A stretch of DNA of 64,000 nucleotides, from the NCBI GenBank assembly GCA_020427395.1, contig JAGQON010000005.1:62001-126000 (forward strand), in the 5' to 3' direction. Within the stretch, counting starts at the first letter, position 1; every line of letters starts with the position of its first letter. Shown here one piece after another: positions 24,419 through 32,135 of the stretch. Both the position numbers and the translations under genes were made by a program. Source of the stretch: Phycisphaerales bacterium (lineage in GTDB: Bacteria > Planctomycetota > Phycisphaerae > Phycisphaerales > UBA1924). The notes below the pieces were generated by a model. The model had not been told where the DNA came from, searched no databases, and saw only the letters and a program-made list of their open reading frames with translations.

Positions 24419-25717
24419 TCAATCATCACCCTGTGCCTGAGCGAACGCACGCATCAGCTCTGCGTTTGACTCTGGATTGAGCTTCGCGAACATTGCTTTG
24501 TGGCGTGGGGTCACGACTCCGACCTCGAGCGCGGCGGCACACAGCGAGGGCTCGATCAGTCGCGACGGCAGAATCTGGCGCATGTTCTCCACGACCTCCC
24601 AGGCCTCTTGATCCCGGCCGGCGAGGAGCAACGCGGCGTGGCATAGTGAAACTTCGCGTGCACAGTCTTCAATAACTTGACTTGCTTTTGCCTTGTCGCC
24701 ATCTCTGCGCAACTCTTTCGAAACGCTGATAGCACTTCTCATGTTCCATTTCATATCTTCGGACGAACGAATCGATCTCCCGAGCAGTTCCCAGCGCTGG
24801 TTCTCGATGAACAATGATGAGAGACGCGGGAACGAATCCTGCATCGCGTTGATCGTGCGCGGATCGTCTTTCCCCGCCGTGGCCCATTCGAGCACCTCTT
24901 CGCGCTGCTCCCGTGTCCAGCTCAGATCGATCCAGAGCGCGATGCCGATGTTCTCGTCACGGTTCTGTTCCCACGCATGCTTCGCGAGCTCGCGTGTCTG
25001 ATCGAAGATCGGGATCAGCTTTGGATCGCGCTTCGTCAGCACCGTTGAATAGAGAAGATACAAAGAATACTGAGAGCTCATCTGCAGCTTGTCTACTTCT
25101 GGGAAGCTCGAAGAAAACTTCTTGACATTGCGTAGCACCTCGTAGTTCAGCAGTGATTCTGCGGTAGAGTTCGCTGCTTGGCCCAGTCTGCCCTGATTGA
25201 TCAGCTCGATGATTGAGAAATAGATCACATCGTACTGATCGCCGTTGAGTGTGGGCGTCAGCTCAGGGTCCAGCGCCAGCTCGAGATATGCGTTGAGCAT
25301 CTCGCGATCCATATCCCCTGTGCGGCAGTGGTACGGGCGGCCGTGCCTGAAAGAGAGAACAGTCGGCAGCATGGTGGTTGAGGCTTTTTCAAGAACAGTT
25401 CTCGCATCATCACCTTGCACGAAGTACACCGACGGCTTGTGCTGGTCGATCAGATCGTTGTCCTTCGTCCACATCGAGTGGATCGCCTTTGCCTGCTTCA
25501 CATCGTCGGGCAGACACACGACGAAGAAGGTGAGCTTGGGGTCACGCCTGGTCAGCTCGACCGCCCTTTCGATCTTCTGCAGCTTCGACTCCGCGCGACG
25601 CTGGGCCTGCGCCGAGCGCACGATCTGAGGATCGTCCGCGGGTGCGCCCATCGCGTGGGGTGTCGCGCAGAGGAGGATCAGGGCGAAGAAAAGACCGATC
25701 AACGGTGTCCGTATCAT
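24419..25717 (-). CDS. Exported thioredoxin-fold paralogue without CxxC
   Basis: A 432-residue exported protein, signal peptide about 1-24. Residues about 60-150 have a thioredoxin-like order, FFVVCLPDD where CxxC would be and LPTVLSF with the cis-proline, but only one Cys (C68) remains, so disulfide exchange is unlikely. The long C-terminal helical region ends like the thioredoxin protein at 27240-28448: HAALLLAGRDQEAWEVVENM and GVVTPRHKAM here, HAAFLAADRDEDAWELLDWV and GVKSDRHNEL there. ATG 25717 (GGGAG upstream) precedes a typical signal peptide; a longer in-frame start at 25810 is poorer. Function unknown; perhaps a chaperone-like or binding version of its paralogue. Confidence 0.78.
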   Translation of the reverse strand: MIRTPLIGLFFALILLCATPHAMGAPADDPQIVRSAQAQRRAESKLQKIERAVELTRRDPKLTFFVVCLPDDVKQAKAIHSMWTKDNDLIDQHKPSVYFVQGDDARTVLEKASTTMLPTVLSFRHGRPYHCRTGDMDREMLNAYLELALDPELTPTLNGDQYDVIYFSIIELINQGRLGQAANSTAESLLNYEVLRNVKKFSSSFPEVDKLQMSSQYSLYLLYSTVLTKRDPKLIPIFDQTRELAKHAWEQNRDENIGIALWIDLSWTREQREEVLEWATAGKDDPRTINAMQDSFPRLSSLFIENQRWELLGRSIRSSEDMKWNMRSAISVSKELRRDGDKAKASQVIEDCAREVSLCHAALLLAGRDQEAWEVVENMRQILPSRLIEPSLCAAALEVGVVTPRHKAMFAKLNPESNAELMRAFAQAQGDD

Positions 25718-25813
25718 GCTGTCTCCCGTCTTGAGTATCACAAGTTCAGGAGTAGCGTCGGCCCAATCTTCGCTCGGGCACAGCCGGCACGAATGGAAAA
25801 TCAGCGGCAACGG

Positions 25814-27154
25814 TTATCGGTCGCTCATGATCAGTCGTTCGAGCCGCTCGAGTCGAGCACGGAGTTCGTCGTTCTCGCGTTGGAGCGATTGGATCTGCTC
25901 AGCATGGAGTTGTTCGAGTTCCTGCATCGCATCGACGACCATGGCCTCGAAGCCGCGGGGCGTGAGCAGGAGTGTGCCATCGGGCGATTCATCGATCCAC
26001 TCGGGCAGGACCTTGCGGATTTCCTGAGCAACGAAACCGGTCTGCGTGCCGGGCAGGTACATGGGGTTGGTGGGGTCGTTGTACTCGTAGGTGATGGGGC
26101 GGAGCGACAGCAGGGTGCTGAGTGAGCCGTGCAGCGGGGCGATGTTCTTTTTCTGGCGTGCGTCGGAGAGGACGGACCAGGGGCCGCCGCCGGGCTTGAA
26201 GGCGTTGGCGGTTGCGAGCAGGTTGTCGTTGAGTATGAAATTGACCCCGTCGAACTGGTTGCCGTTGATGGTTGTGAGTACTGAGCTGATGTTCAGCACC
26301 CCGCCTGATGACAACGAAAGCACTGCGGAGCTGGAGAGATCGAGCGATATACTGGCGTTGAGGTCGATGTTCGAGGTATTGAGTTCGAAACCGCTGGAGT
26401 CGAGCGAGATATCGGAAGCAGCGTTGATCAGCGAGAATGCATTGCCGGCGATCAGGTCGATGTTGCCTTGACCCGCGCTCAGGGTGATGTTCTTCTGCAC
26501 GCTTGTCAGCGTCAGGTTGCCGCCCGCTGAGAGAAGATCGAGGTCGCCCTCTGCGGCGCTGACACCAAAGCCTTCGGCCGCCTGAATGCCTGAGTAGCTA
26601 AAGAGTGCACCAACACCGCCGTTGGGCCGGATGGTGAGTCCCAGGTCATCGTCGAGGACATTGATGGCCAAGCTGCCCTCTTCGTCGATGCTCTCGAAGA
26701 GCCCGTTGGAGATCTCGGAGAGCGATGGGATCCTCGCGTTGAGCGCGTACGCGGCCATGGGTGTCGCGGCCAGCTTCACTCGCGGCGAGAGCGGGAAATC
26801 TTCTTCAATCCCGCCGGGGGGGTCGAGGATGACGATCTGCATGTAGCGCTCGTCGCCGTTGAAGACCGGGTAGCCGTTGAAGGTCTGCCCGAAGTCCAGC
26901 AGCACCGTGAAGCGCCCGCGGTCATCGAACTGGACTCTGCGGGTCAGCTGTGGAGAGACGACATCCTGGATCGTGTTTCCCGTCGGCGACGAGAACAGCT
27001 GGAATGTGAGATCGAGCGCGACATTCGCTGGTCGGTCCTCGAAGTTCAGCTGCCCCTGGAAGCTGAAGGCGTTGGTGGCGGGGGTGCCGTTCTGGGCGCG
27101 GGCCAGCGTGGGCAGCAGCGCGATGATCGCGACGACGATCCTGATCGTGTTCAT
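25814..27154 (-). CDS. Exported protein with C-terminal S74 intramolecular chaperone domain
   Basis: A 446-residue protein with signal peptide (1-20). The N-terminal domain (about 28-150) begins FSFQGQLNFEDRPANVAL and is shared with the protein at 34578. A middle region (150-320) is repetitive and Leu/Ser/Asn-rich (DISLDSS, DLNASISLDLSS), like a beta-helix. The peptidase S74 / ICA domain starts at about 330 (SDARQKKNI) with GFVAQEI and a coiled coil at 408-443. These domains trimerise phage tailspike-type fibres and then cut themselves off at the Ser of SD. A secreted or surface trimeric fibre is likely. Genes for two thioredoxin-fold proteins flank it. Confidence 0.85.
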   Translation of the reverse strand: MNTIRIVVAIIALLPTLARAQNGTPATNAFSFQGQLNFEDRPANVALDLTFQLFSSPTGNTIQDVVSPQLTRRVQFDDRGRFTVLLDFGQTFNGYPVFNGDERYMQIVILDPPGGIEEDFPLSPRVKLAATPMAAYALNARIPSLSEISNGLFESIDEEGSLAINVLDDDLGLTIRPNGGVGALFSYSGIQAAEGFGVSAAEGDLDLLSAGGNLTLTSVQKNITLSAGQGNIDLIAGNAFSLINAASDISLDSSGFELNTSNIDLNASISLDLSSSAVLSLSSGGVLNISSVLTTINGNQFDGVNFILNDNLLATANAFKPGGGPWSVLSDARQKKNIAPLHGSLSTLLSLRPITYEYNDPTNPMYLPGTQTGFVAQEIRKVLPEWIDESPDGTLLLTPRGFEAMVVDAMQELEQLHAEQIQSLQRENDELRARLERLERLIMSDR

Positions 27155-27239
27155 GTGTGCTCTCCTCTTGGGTCCGATGGTACCACAAGCGGATCGGCGT
27201 ACAAGATGTCAATGCGATTCGTGCGCGGATCGGATCTAG

Positions 27240-28448
27240 TTATTCGGACCCAAGCAGCTCGTTGTGCCGATCGGATTTCACGCCCGCGAGCTGAACCGCG
27301 TTGCTCACGGACTCTGATACGAGGTCCTTGGGGTACTCGCTGAGCACCCAGTCGAGCAGCTCCCAGGCATCCTCATCGCGGTCCGCGGCCAGGAATGCCG
27401 CGTGGATGTTGGAGTACTTCTGAATATCCATCTGCAGCTCACTGGCCTTGATCTGCTTCACCAGTTCTTCATCCAAGTCCGCGTACATCCGATCCCCCGA
27501 CATCGCGCGCATCTGCTTCTCGCGTGAGATGATGCTCGAGGCGCTCCGCAGCGACTCGCCCGCGAGCCGCCAGTAGCCGTGCTCGACAAGCCAGTCCTGG
27601 AGCTCGTGGCCCATCGAACGGATCGTTTCGCTGGCGGTAGGGCTGTCCTTGATGCGTTCGATCCAGTCCGTCACGACCTGATCGTCGTCGAGCAGGCGGG
27701 TGTTGAGGAACAGCCAGTCGCGGAGATTCTTTCTTGAACGATCTCCTTCTTTGAGTTGTGCGGCGAGATCATCGCGCAGCTTGATGAACGCTTCGCGGGC
27801 GGGCGGGTGGCGCTGCGCAAGCTTCTTCATGTCGCCGATCATGAACGAGCCGCGCACGCCGGACATCGACGGCTCGTGGTCGAGCATGTTGTGCCAGAGC
27901 CAGAGATACTCGCTGGTTGCTTCGTCGAGCTCGCCGGCGCTGGAAAGATCCCTTGCGAACGCGAGCCGGTCCGTCATGCTCAGCTGATCGCGGTTCTGCC
28001 TGCGATCGCGCATCTGCTCTTCCTTCGCCTGCGTGTGGGTGCGTCCCTCGCGCAGGTCATCGAGCCAGTCCACGAGCTTCTCGCTGTTCATCGCGCCGAC
28101 CTTGCGATCGAACTCTTCGCCGCCCTTGAATACAACCATGGTGGGCATGGCCTGGATAGCGTTCTGGGCCGAGATCTCTGGCTGCTGATCGACATCGACG
28201 GAGATCACCGTGATGTGGTTGTCCTTGAGGTACTGGACGGTGCTCTCGTCGGACCATGTGGTCCGGTCCATCATCTTGCACGGCCCGCACCACACGGCCG
28301 TGAACTTCACGATCAGCAGACGCGAGCCCTGCTCGTCGTTCTGCTCGATCGCCTGCGCGTAGGGCATGTCCGTCATCGCGGGCGGCAGGTCGCCCATCGC
28401 GGGAACGGCAAGGAACATCAATACCAATAGCTGCAGCATGCGCATCAT
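27240..28448 (-). CDS. Exported thioredoxin-domain protein
   Basis: A 402-residue exported protein: signal peptide about 1-19, a thioredoxin domain with FTAVWCGPCKMMDRTTW (active site C54-G-P-C57) and AMPTMVVF (cis-Pro), to about residue 135, then about 260 residues of alpha-helical, Arg/Asp-rich sequence of unknown fold. It probably works as a periplasmic disulfide reductase or isomerase. It is the first of three minus-strand exported genes (followed by the S74 protein and a Cys-less paralogue) with gaps of 85 and 96 bases, so an operon is plausible. Confidence 0.85.
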   Translation of the reverse strand: MMRMLQLLVLMFLAVPAMGDLPPAMTDMPYAQAIEQNDEQGSRLLIVKFTAVWCGPCKMMDRTTWSDESTVQYLKDNHITVISVDVDQQPEISAQNAIQAMPTMVVFKGGEEFDRKVGAMNSEKLVDWLDDLREGRTHTQAKEEQMRDRRQNRDQLSMTDRLAFARDLSSAGELDEATSEYLWLWHNMLDHEPSMSGVRGSFMIGDMKKLAQRHPPAREAFIKLRDDLAAQLKEGDRSRKNLRDWLFLNTRLLDDDQVVTDWIERIKDSPTASETIRSMGHELQDWLVEHGYWRLAGESLRSASSIISREKQMRAMSGDRMYADLDEELVKQIKASELQMDIQKYSNIHAAFLAADRDEDAWELLDWVLSEYPKDLVSESVSNAVQLAGVKSDRHNELLGSE

Positions 28449-28527
28449 AAAATCCTCCTGTGAATAGGGTCAGTCTAACAGGAGTATTCGGAGAAGCACG
28501 CACAATATTGCGAGATGAGGACGGTGT

Positions 28528-28562
28528 TCAGCAGTTGCCGAACTGGTCGCGGAACATGCGTT
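28528..28562 (-). pseudogene. Remnant of the 3' end of a PH-like gene
   Basis: 28531-28562 matches 30111-30142 (the end of the PH-like gene at 30108) at 31 of 32 positions. On the minus strand it reads R-M-F-R-D-Q-F-G-N-C followed by TGA, against R-M-L-R-D-Q-F-G-N-C-TAA in the intact gene. No upstream homology is visible beyond this, so it is a decayed or partly deleted duplicate. Confidence 0.7.
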
Positions 28563-28604
28563 ATTCATGCTCAATGGGAAGATCCGCCGTGGTGAAAGGC
28601 GAGC

Positions 28605-28970
28605 TCACGGCTCGGATGGCTCCCAGCGATCGATGAAGGCGACCAGATCGCCCAGCACGCGAGCGAGCTCGACGCCGCGGGGTGTGAGGGTGTACTCCAC
28701 GCGCGGCGGAACCTCGGCGAAGACCTCCCGCTCGATCAGCCCAAACGACTCGAGCTTTTTGAGCCGATCGGTCAGCACCTTGGCACTCAGCCCCGGTAGT
28801 GTGCGCTGCAGCTCGCTTGGGCGGGCGGCGTCGTTGCCCATCGCGTTGACGATCGCGAGCGTCCACTTGCACTTGAGTACATCCGTGACGCGGTGGAAGG
28901 CCTCGGTCTGGTCGTATCCCGAGGCGGCGTCGGTGGGTTGCTGGTCGGAATGGCTGGGTTCTGCGCTCAT
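28605..28970 (-). CDS. HxlR-family transcriptional regulator
   Basis: A 121-residue winged-helix protein of the HxlR/MarR-like group: VTDVLKCKWTLAIVNAMGN (29-47), RPSELQRTLPGLSAKVLTDR (51-70), LESFGLIEREVFAEVPPRVEY (74-94) and LTPRGVELARVL (96-107). HxlR regulators usually respond to electrophiles, quinones or redox signals and control a divergent gene. Here the divergent neighbours are a protoglobin and a CPVC thioredoxin. ATG 28970 fits the family start; the upstream in-frame extension has no homology. Confidence 0.92.
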   Translation of the reverse strand: MSAEPSHSDQQPTDAASGYDQTEAFHRVTDVLKCKWTLAIVNAMGNDAARPSELQRTLPGLSAKVLTDRLKKLESFGLIEREVFAEVPPRVEYTLTPRGVELARVLGDLVAFIDRWEPSEP

Positions 28971-28983
28971 GGGCTTTGGTGAC

Positions 28984-29007
28984 CACTTTGTGCGTATGGC
29001 ACTTTGT
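28984..29007. promoter_or_regulatory. Direct repeat, possible HxlR operator
   Basis: Two copies of CACTTTGT (28984-28991 and 29000-29007), 16 bases apart, lie between the HxlR start (28970) and the protoglobin start (29098). HxlR-type dimers usually bind such short repeated sites in the shared intergenic region. Confidence 0.45.
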
Positions 29008-29097
29008 TTCGCGTGCAAATAGATCGCTGACTGCCCGTGATCATACACGCGAGCACGCACAAGGCGTGCGCACGAGTCACGAACAGAAGGAGACACC

Positions 29098-29775
29098 ATG
29101 CACGCACGAACACACATCACGCTCGCCCTGACGCTCAGCGCCCTACTGCCGATGCAGGCCTGCGCCGCAACGCAGCAGGCGGGCACCGCCGAGCCGGAGA
29201 TCCCCGGCTACACGATGGGCGATCGGACTGTCCGAAAAGCACCGATCACGCTGGGCGAGCTGGAGGAGATCAAGAAGTCGCTGCTGATGAGCGACGAGGA
29301 CATCAGGTACCTGCGGATGTCGCGCGGTGTGCTTGAGCCGCATGTCGAGGAGCTGGTCGGGGTGTGGTACGGCTTCGTGGGCGGCAACCCGCACCTGCTC
29401 AAGTATTTCTCCAACAGCGCGGGCGAGCCCGACGGCGAGTACCTCGCCCGGGTGCGGGCCCGCTTCGAGCGCTGGGTGCTGGATACCGCAGCGGCGGAGT
29501 ATGACCAGGAGTGGCTGGACTACCAGTTCGAGATCGGGCGTCGCCACCACCGCGTGGGCAAGAACGCCACGGACAACGCGGACGCGATCGACCACATCCA
29601 CTTCCGCCACCTGCCGGCCCTGACGATCCCGGTGACCACGACCCTGCGCCCGTTCCTGGAGCGTGGCGGGCACAGCGCCGAGGAGGTGGACAAGATGCAC
29701 GCCGCGTGGGTCAAGAGCGTGCTGCTGCAGTCGATCCTGTGGAGCTACCCGTATGTGAACGACGGCGATTTCTGA
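29098..29775 (+). CDS. Exported protoglobin-like haem protein
   Basis: A 225-residue protein whose residues about 48-222 match the protoglobin pattern: MSDEDIRYLRMSRGVLEPHV, WYGFVGGNPHLLKYF and YQFEIGRRHHRVGK, where H150 or H151 would be the proximal haem ligand. It binds O2, CO or NO in family members. It has a signal peptide with a possible lipobox (MQAC, Cys 22), so it would be a periplasmic or lipid-anchored protoglobin, unusual for the family. GAAGGAGACACC precedes the ATG. The small thioredoxin gene starts 40 bases after the stop. Confidence 0.85.
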   Translation: MHARTHITLALTLSALLPMQACAATQQAGTAEPEIPGYTMGDRTVRKAPITLGELEEIKKSLLMSDEDIRYLRMSRGVLEPHVEELVGVWYGFVGGNPHLLKYFSNSAGEPDGEYLARVRARFERWVLDTAAAEYDQEWLDYQFEIGRRHHRVGKNATDNADAIDHIHFRHLPALTIPVTTTLRPFLERGGHSAEEVDKMHAAWVKSVLLQSILWSYPYVNDGDF

Positions 29776-29814
29776 GCCGTGCAACCAAGAGTCTCATTGA
29801 AAAGGAGAAAGAAC

Positions 29815-30051
29815 ATGAAGAAGGCAACCTTTTACCATGCTGGCTGCCCCGTGTGCGTGTCGGCGGAGGAATCCATCACCACGATCATCGACGCCGATCG
29901 CTACGACATCGAGCTCGTGCACTTGGGCGAGGCGCGGCAGCGCATCGCGGAGGCGGAGTCGATGGGTGTGGTGTCCGTGCCGGCGCTGGTGGTTGACGGG
30001 CGGGCGCTGCACATCAACTTCGGGGCGTCGATGGAGGATGTGAAGGGGTAA
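29815..30051 (+). CDS. Small thioredoxin-fold protein (CPVC)
   Basis: A 78-residue thioredoxin-like protein beginning MKKATFYHAGCPVC, with active-site cysteines C11 and C14 and a cis-proline block SVPALVVDG. Length is like glutaredoxin-type or arsenate-pathway small thioredoxins. AAGGAGAAAGAAC precedes ATG 29815. No signal peptide, so it is cytosolic. It sits directly downstream of the protoglobin and behind a divergent HxlR regulator, suggesting a common redox or NO response. Confidence 0.85.
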   Translation: MKKATFYHAGCPVCVSAEESITTIIDADRYDIELVHLGEARQRIAEAESMGVVSVPALVVDGRALHINFGASMEDVKG

Positions 30052-30107
30052 TCCCGACCAAGCATCAGGCGATGGCCCGGCGCGGGAGCGTCGGGTCGTT
30101 GCTGCGC

Positions 30108-30683
30108 TTAGCAGTTGCCGAACTGGTCGCGGAGCATGCGTTCGACCTCGATGACGCGCTCGATGGCCTGGAATCGGTGGCGGCTGGCGGTCTGCGAAGT
30201 GTGCCCCGCGCCGCGGGCGGACTCGAAGGTGAGGGTGCCGCTGCCGTCTTTGTATTCTTTGCGGGCGAGGTGGATGAGTTCGTCGCCGCGGTAGTCGCGC
30301 TCGGTGATGGAGCCGTCGCGGTGGACGGTGATGATGATGGCGCGCTTGTCGGTGAGGGCGTAGATGGTGTTGCGGGCCGTGTGCTTCGCACTCATGAGGA
30401 AAAGAGGCAATGTCAGCACCGCGATCGCGATGACAATGCTCCCAAAGATGATCGGCCCAAACACAGAGCGATCCTGTGTGGGATCGGGATAGAGATGCTC
30501 TACCACGCCGAGCGTGATAAAGAGCGCGCCGAAGAGAAAGCCCATGAGCGCGAACATGAACCAGTTCGCGACGCTTTGCTTCTTCAACATCGAGTACATG
30601 GGCTGCGCGACCCAGTTGATGACTTCGCCCTCGTCGAGTTCGCGGTCAAGGCGGGATTGGTGTTCGGGGGGGAGGGTTGCCAT
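30108..30683 (-). CDS. Membrane protein with PH-like domain
   Basis: A 191-residue protein with two transmembrane helices (about 38-60 and 75-98) and a C-terminal PH-like domain (about 105-185): ARNTIYALTDKRAIIITVHRDG, GDELIHLARKEYKDGSGTLTFES. This is the bacterial PH-domain-with-hairpin architecture. No known function. The C-terminus RDQFGNC is repeated in the remnant at 28528-28562. The previous minus-strand gene on the upstream side is the AAC(6')-like gene, whose stop lies 17 bases before its ATG at 30683, so the two probably form one transcript. Confidence 0.75.
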   Translation of the reverse strand: MATLPPEHQSRLDRELDEGEVINWVAQPMYSMLKKQSVANWFMFALMGFLFGALFITLGVVEHLYPDPTQDRSVFGPIIFGSIVIAIAVLTLPLFLMSAKHTARNTIYALTDKRAIIITVHRDGSITERDYRGDELIHLARKEYKDGSGTLTFESARGAGHTSQTASRHRFQAIERVIEVERMLRDQFGNC

Positions 30684-30700
30684 AAGGAATTATAGGAAGA

Positions 30701-31156
30701 CTACTGGATCGATCGGCGGAAACACCGCATCACGCCCGCGTCCTCGAACCCCAGCGCGTGGTGAGCATTAATCGAGCCCGTGTTGTCCGGGCGTGCATCG
30801 GACGCGGCTTCTGTGCACCCGTGCTCGCGTCCCCACGCGAAGGCCGCGTCCATCAGCGCCCGCCCGACACCCTTGCCCTGATGCGACGGATCGACATACC
30901 ACCCCTCGATATACAGCACGGGTGAGCTCATGCATTCCTCCGCGGACGAGCGGATCGTGAGCTCGATGAACCCGATCAGGGTGTCGCCCTCGAACGCGAG
31001 GAGGCACTGGAAGGGTTGCGATTTGAGCGTGTTGTTCCGTGCGATCTGGCGGACTTCCTCGTCGAGGAGCGCGGGGTCTTCGTCGTCGAAGAGCTTGGCA
31101 CGCATCGCGAGCCAGGCGGGGAGGGTGTCGGGTTGGGTGTAGGGGGTGATTTTCAT
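30701..31156 (-). CDS. GNAT acetyltransferase, aminoglycoside 6'-N-acetyltransferase-like
   Basis: A 151-residue GNAT enzyme. The string SSPVLYIEGWYVDPSHQGKG (residues about 78-97) and ASDARPDNTGSINAHHALGF closely follow the AAC(6')-I pattern (SSPV-x-x-x-EG-x-x-V; ASD-x-x-x-x-N-T-x-S-x-x-x-H-x-A-L-G-F). Acetyl-CoA is bound at Q-G-K-G-V-G. Resistance function is not proven; chromosomal copies may act on other amines. Start ATG 31156. Its own upstream neighbour is the AT-rich cyclase-like gene, which ends 37 bases away. Confidence 0.85.
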   Translation of the reverse strand: MKITPYTQPDTLPAWLAMRAKLFDDEDPALLDEEVRQIARNNTLKSQPFQCLLAFEGDTLIGFIELTIRSSAEECMSSPVLYIEGWYVDPSHQGKGVGRALMDAAFAWGREHGCTEAASDARPDNTGSINAHHALGFEDAGVMRCFRRSIQ

Positions 31157-31193
31157 GTTCGACTACTATGCTCTAACAAGATCAGCAGTCAGG

Positions 31194-32135
31194 CTATATC
31201 CAAAACTCTTGATTTGATTCAAGATATCTGTGCAGCTTAAAGTACTTGTCGGCAATATGAGGTTTCTTCAAATGCACCGCAAATCGGCGTCTTTCGGCAA
31301 TGACCAGATCAATGATCTTACTGTAAAACTCCGAACGACTAATCCTTTCACTTTCAAACCACCCTGCAAAGAGTTCGGAACAATTTTTACCTGCATAATC
31401 CAAGATGAGGCACCCGTCTTCATCCACAGAGATTAGGTCTTTCATACCATTAAGGTAGAAATTCTCAAATTGCTTGGTCGCATACTCTCGTGTACCGACA
31501 GCTAACTCGTTTAAATTCCACAGGCGGCCTTCGATATAACGGGGAAAAGTTTCCTCCACAACAATCCTTGGATACACTGATACTTTGGATTCAAGGTAGT
31601 GTGCTTGCTCAAGAACCGGACCAAAAATCTCTTCTCTCTCTTCCCCAAAAAATCGAAGTGCATCGGTGCCCACACCCAAAGCAATTGATCCACGACAAAA
31701 CTGTCCACGGCTTAAAGCCTGCAAAAATACTCCGCATGCTCCATGTACAATGCCGAGCATCTGCCTGCAAAATAATCGTTTCTCTGTATCGCTTGTTTGC
31801 ACAAACCAAATATTGGTATCGGAGAAGGACTGCCCGCTAATCTTCATGTCTCTAGTTGCTTCAGTATCAACAAACAGCTCTGGATGCGTCCGGAGCATGT
31901 TGGTTACTTCTGGGTGAGCAGAGTGATCGCGGTTTGCCCCGTGCCGAAATCCGTCGAAATCTGCCCTAATTTGAGCTGTATCTTTGATTGATTTCTGAAA
32001 CTCTCGATCCCAATTGGGATCTTGGTTTACAAGGCCTTGATAATCTTTCCATTTTTTTAGCTGCTCAGATACACCGATTTGATCCAGGAAGAACAGTAAG
32101 TAATTTCCGATTCCATATTGCCGTTGATCGGTCAT
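31194..32135 (-). CDS. AT-rich gene for class III nucleotide-cyclase-like protein
   Basis: A 313-residue protein I infer to have a class III cyclase-like fold. Motifs in order: LLFFLDQIG with D18 (like the first metal Asp in FxDIxGF), SFSDTNIWF with D106 (second metal Asp position), CRGSIALG (147-154), FGPVLEQAHYLESKV (171-185) and YPRIVV (188-193). This order is seen in a group of hypothetical proteins related to cyclases, including antiphage signalling cyclases. Base composition is visibly AT-richer than any neighbour, which suggests transfer. It starts at an ATG overlapping the fcl stop (TGATG). No obvious effector gene is next to it. Activity is not proven. Confidence 0.6.
   Translation of the reverse strand: MTDQRQYGIGNYLLFFLDQIGVSEQLKKWKDYQGLVNQDPNWDREFQKSIKDTAQIRADFDGFRHGANRDHSAHPEVTNMLRTHPELFVDTEATRDMKISGQSFSDTNIWFVQTSDTEKRLFCRQMLGIVHGACGVFLQALSRGQFCRGSIALGVGTDALRFFGEEREEIFGPVLEQAHYLESKVSVYPRIVVEETFPRYIEGRLWNLNELAVGTREYATKQFENFYLNGMKDLISVDEDGCLILDYAGKNCSELFAGWFESERISRSEFYSKIIDLVIAERRRFAVHLKKPHIADKYFKLHRYLESNQEFWI

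Noticed and set aside
31488-31997. Short plus-strand frames inside the AT-rich gene
   Set aside because: No ribosome-binding sites and no motifs; the minus-strand frame is continuous and motif-bearing.
31194-32135. Complete antiphage signalling operon (cyclase plus effector)
   Set aside because: Only the cyclase-like gene is present. The flanking fcl and AAC(6')-like genes are not effectors, so a full system is not claimed.
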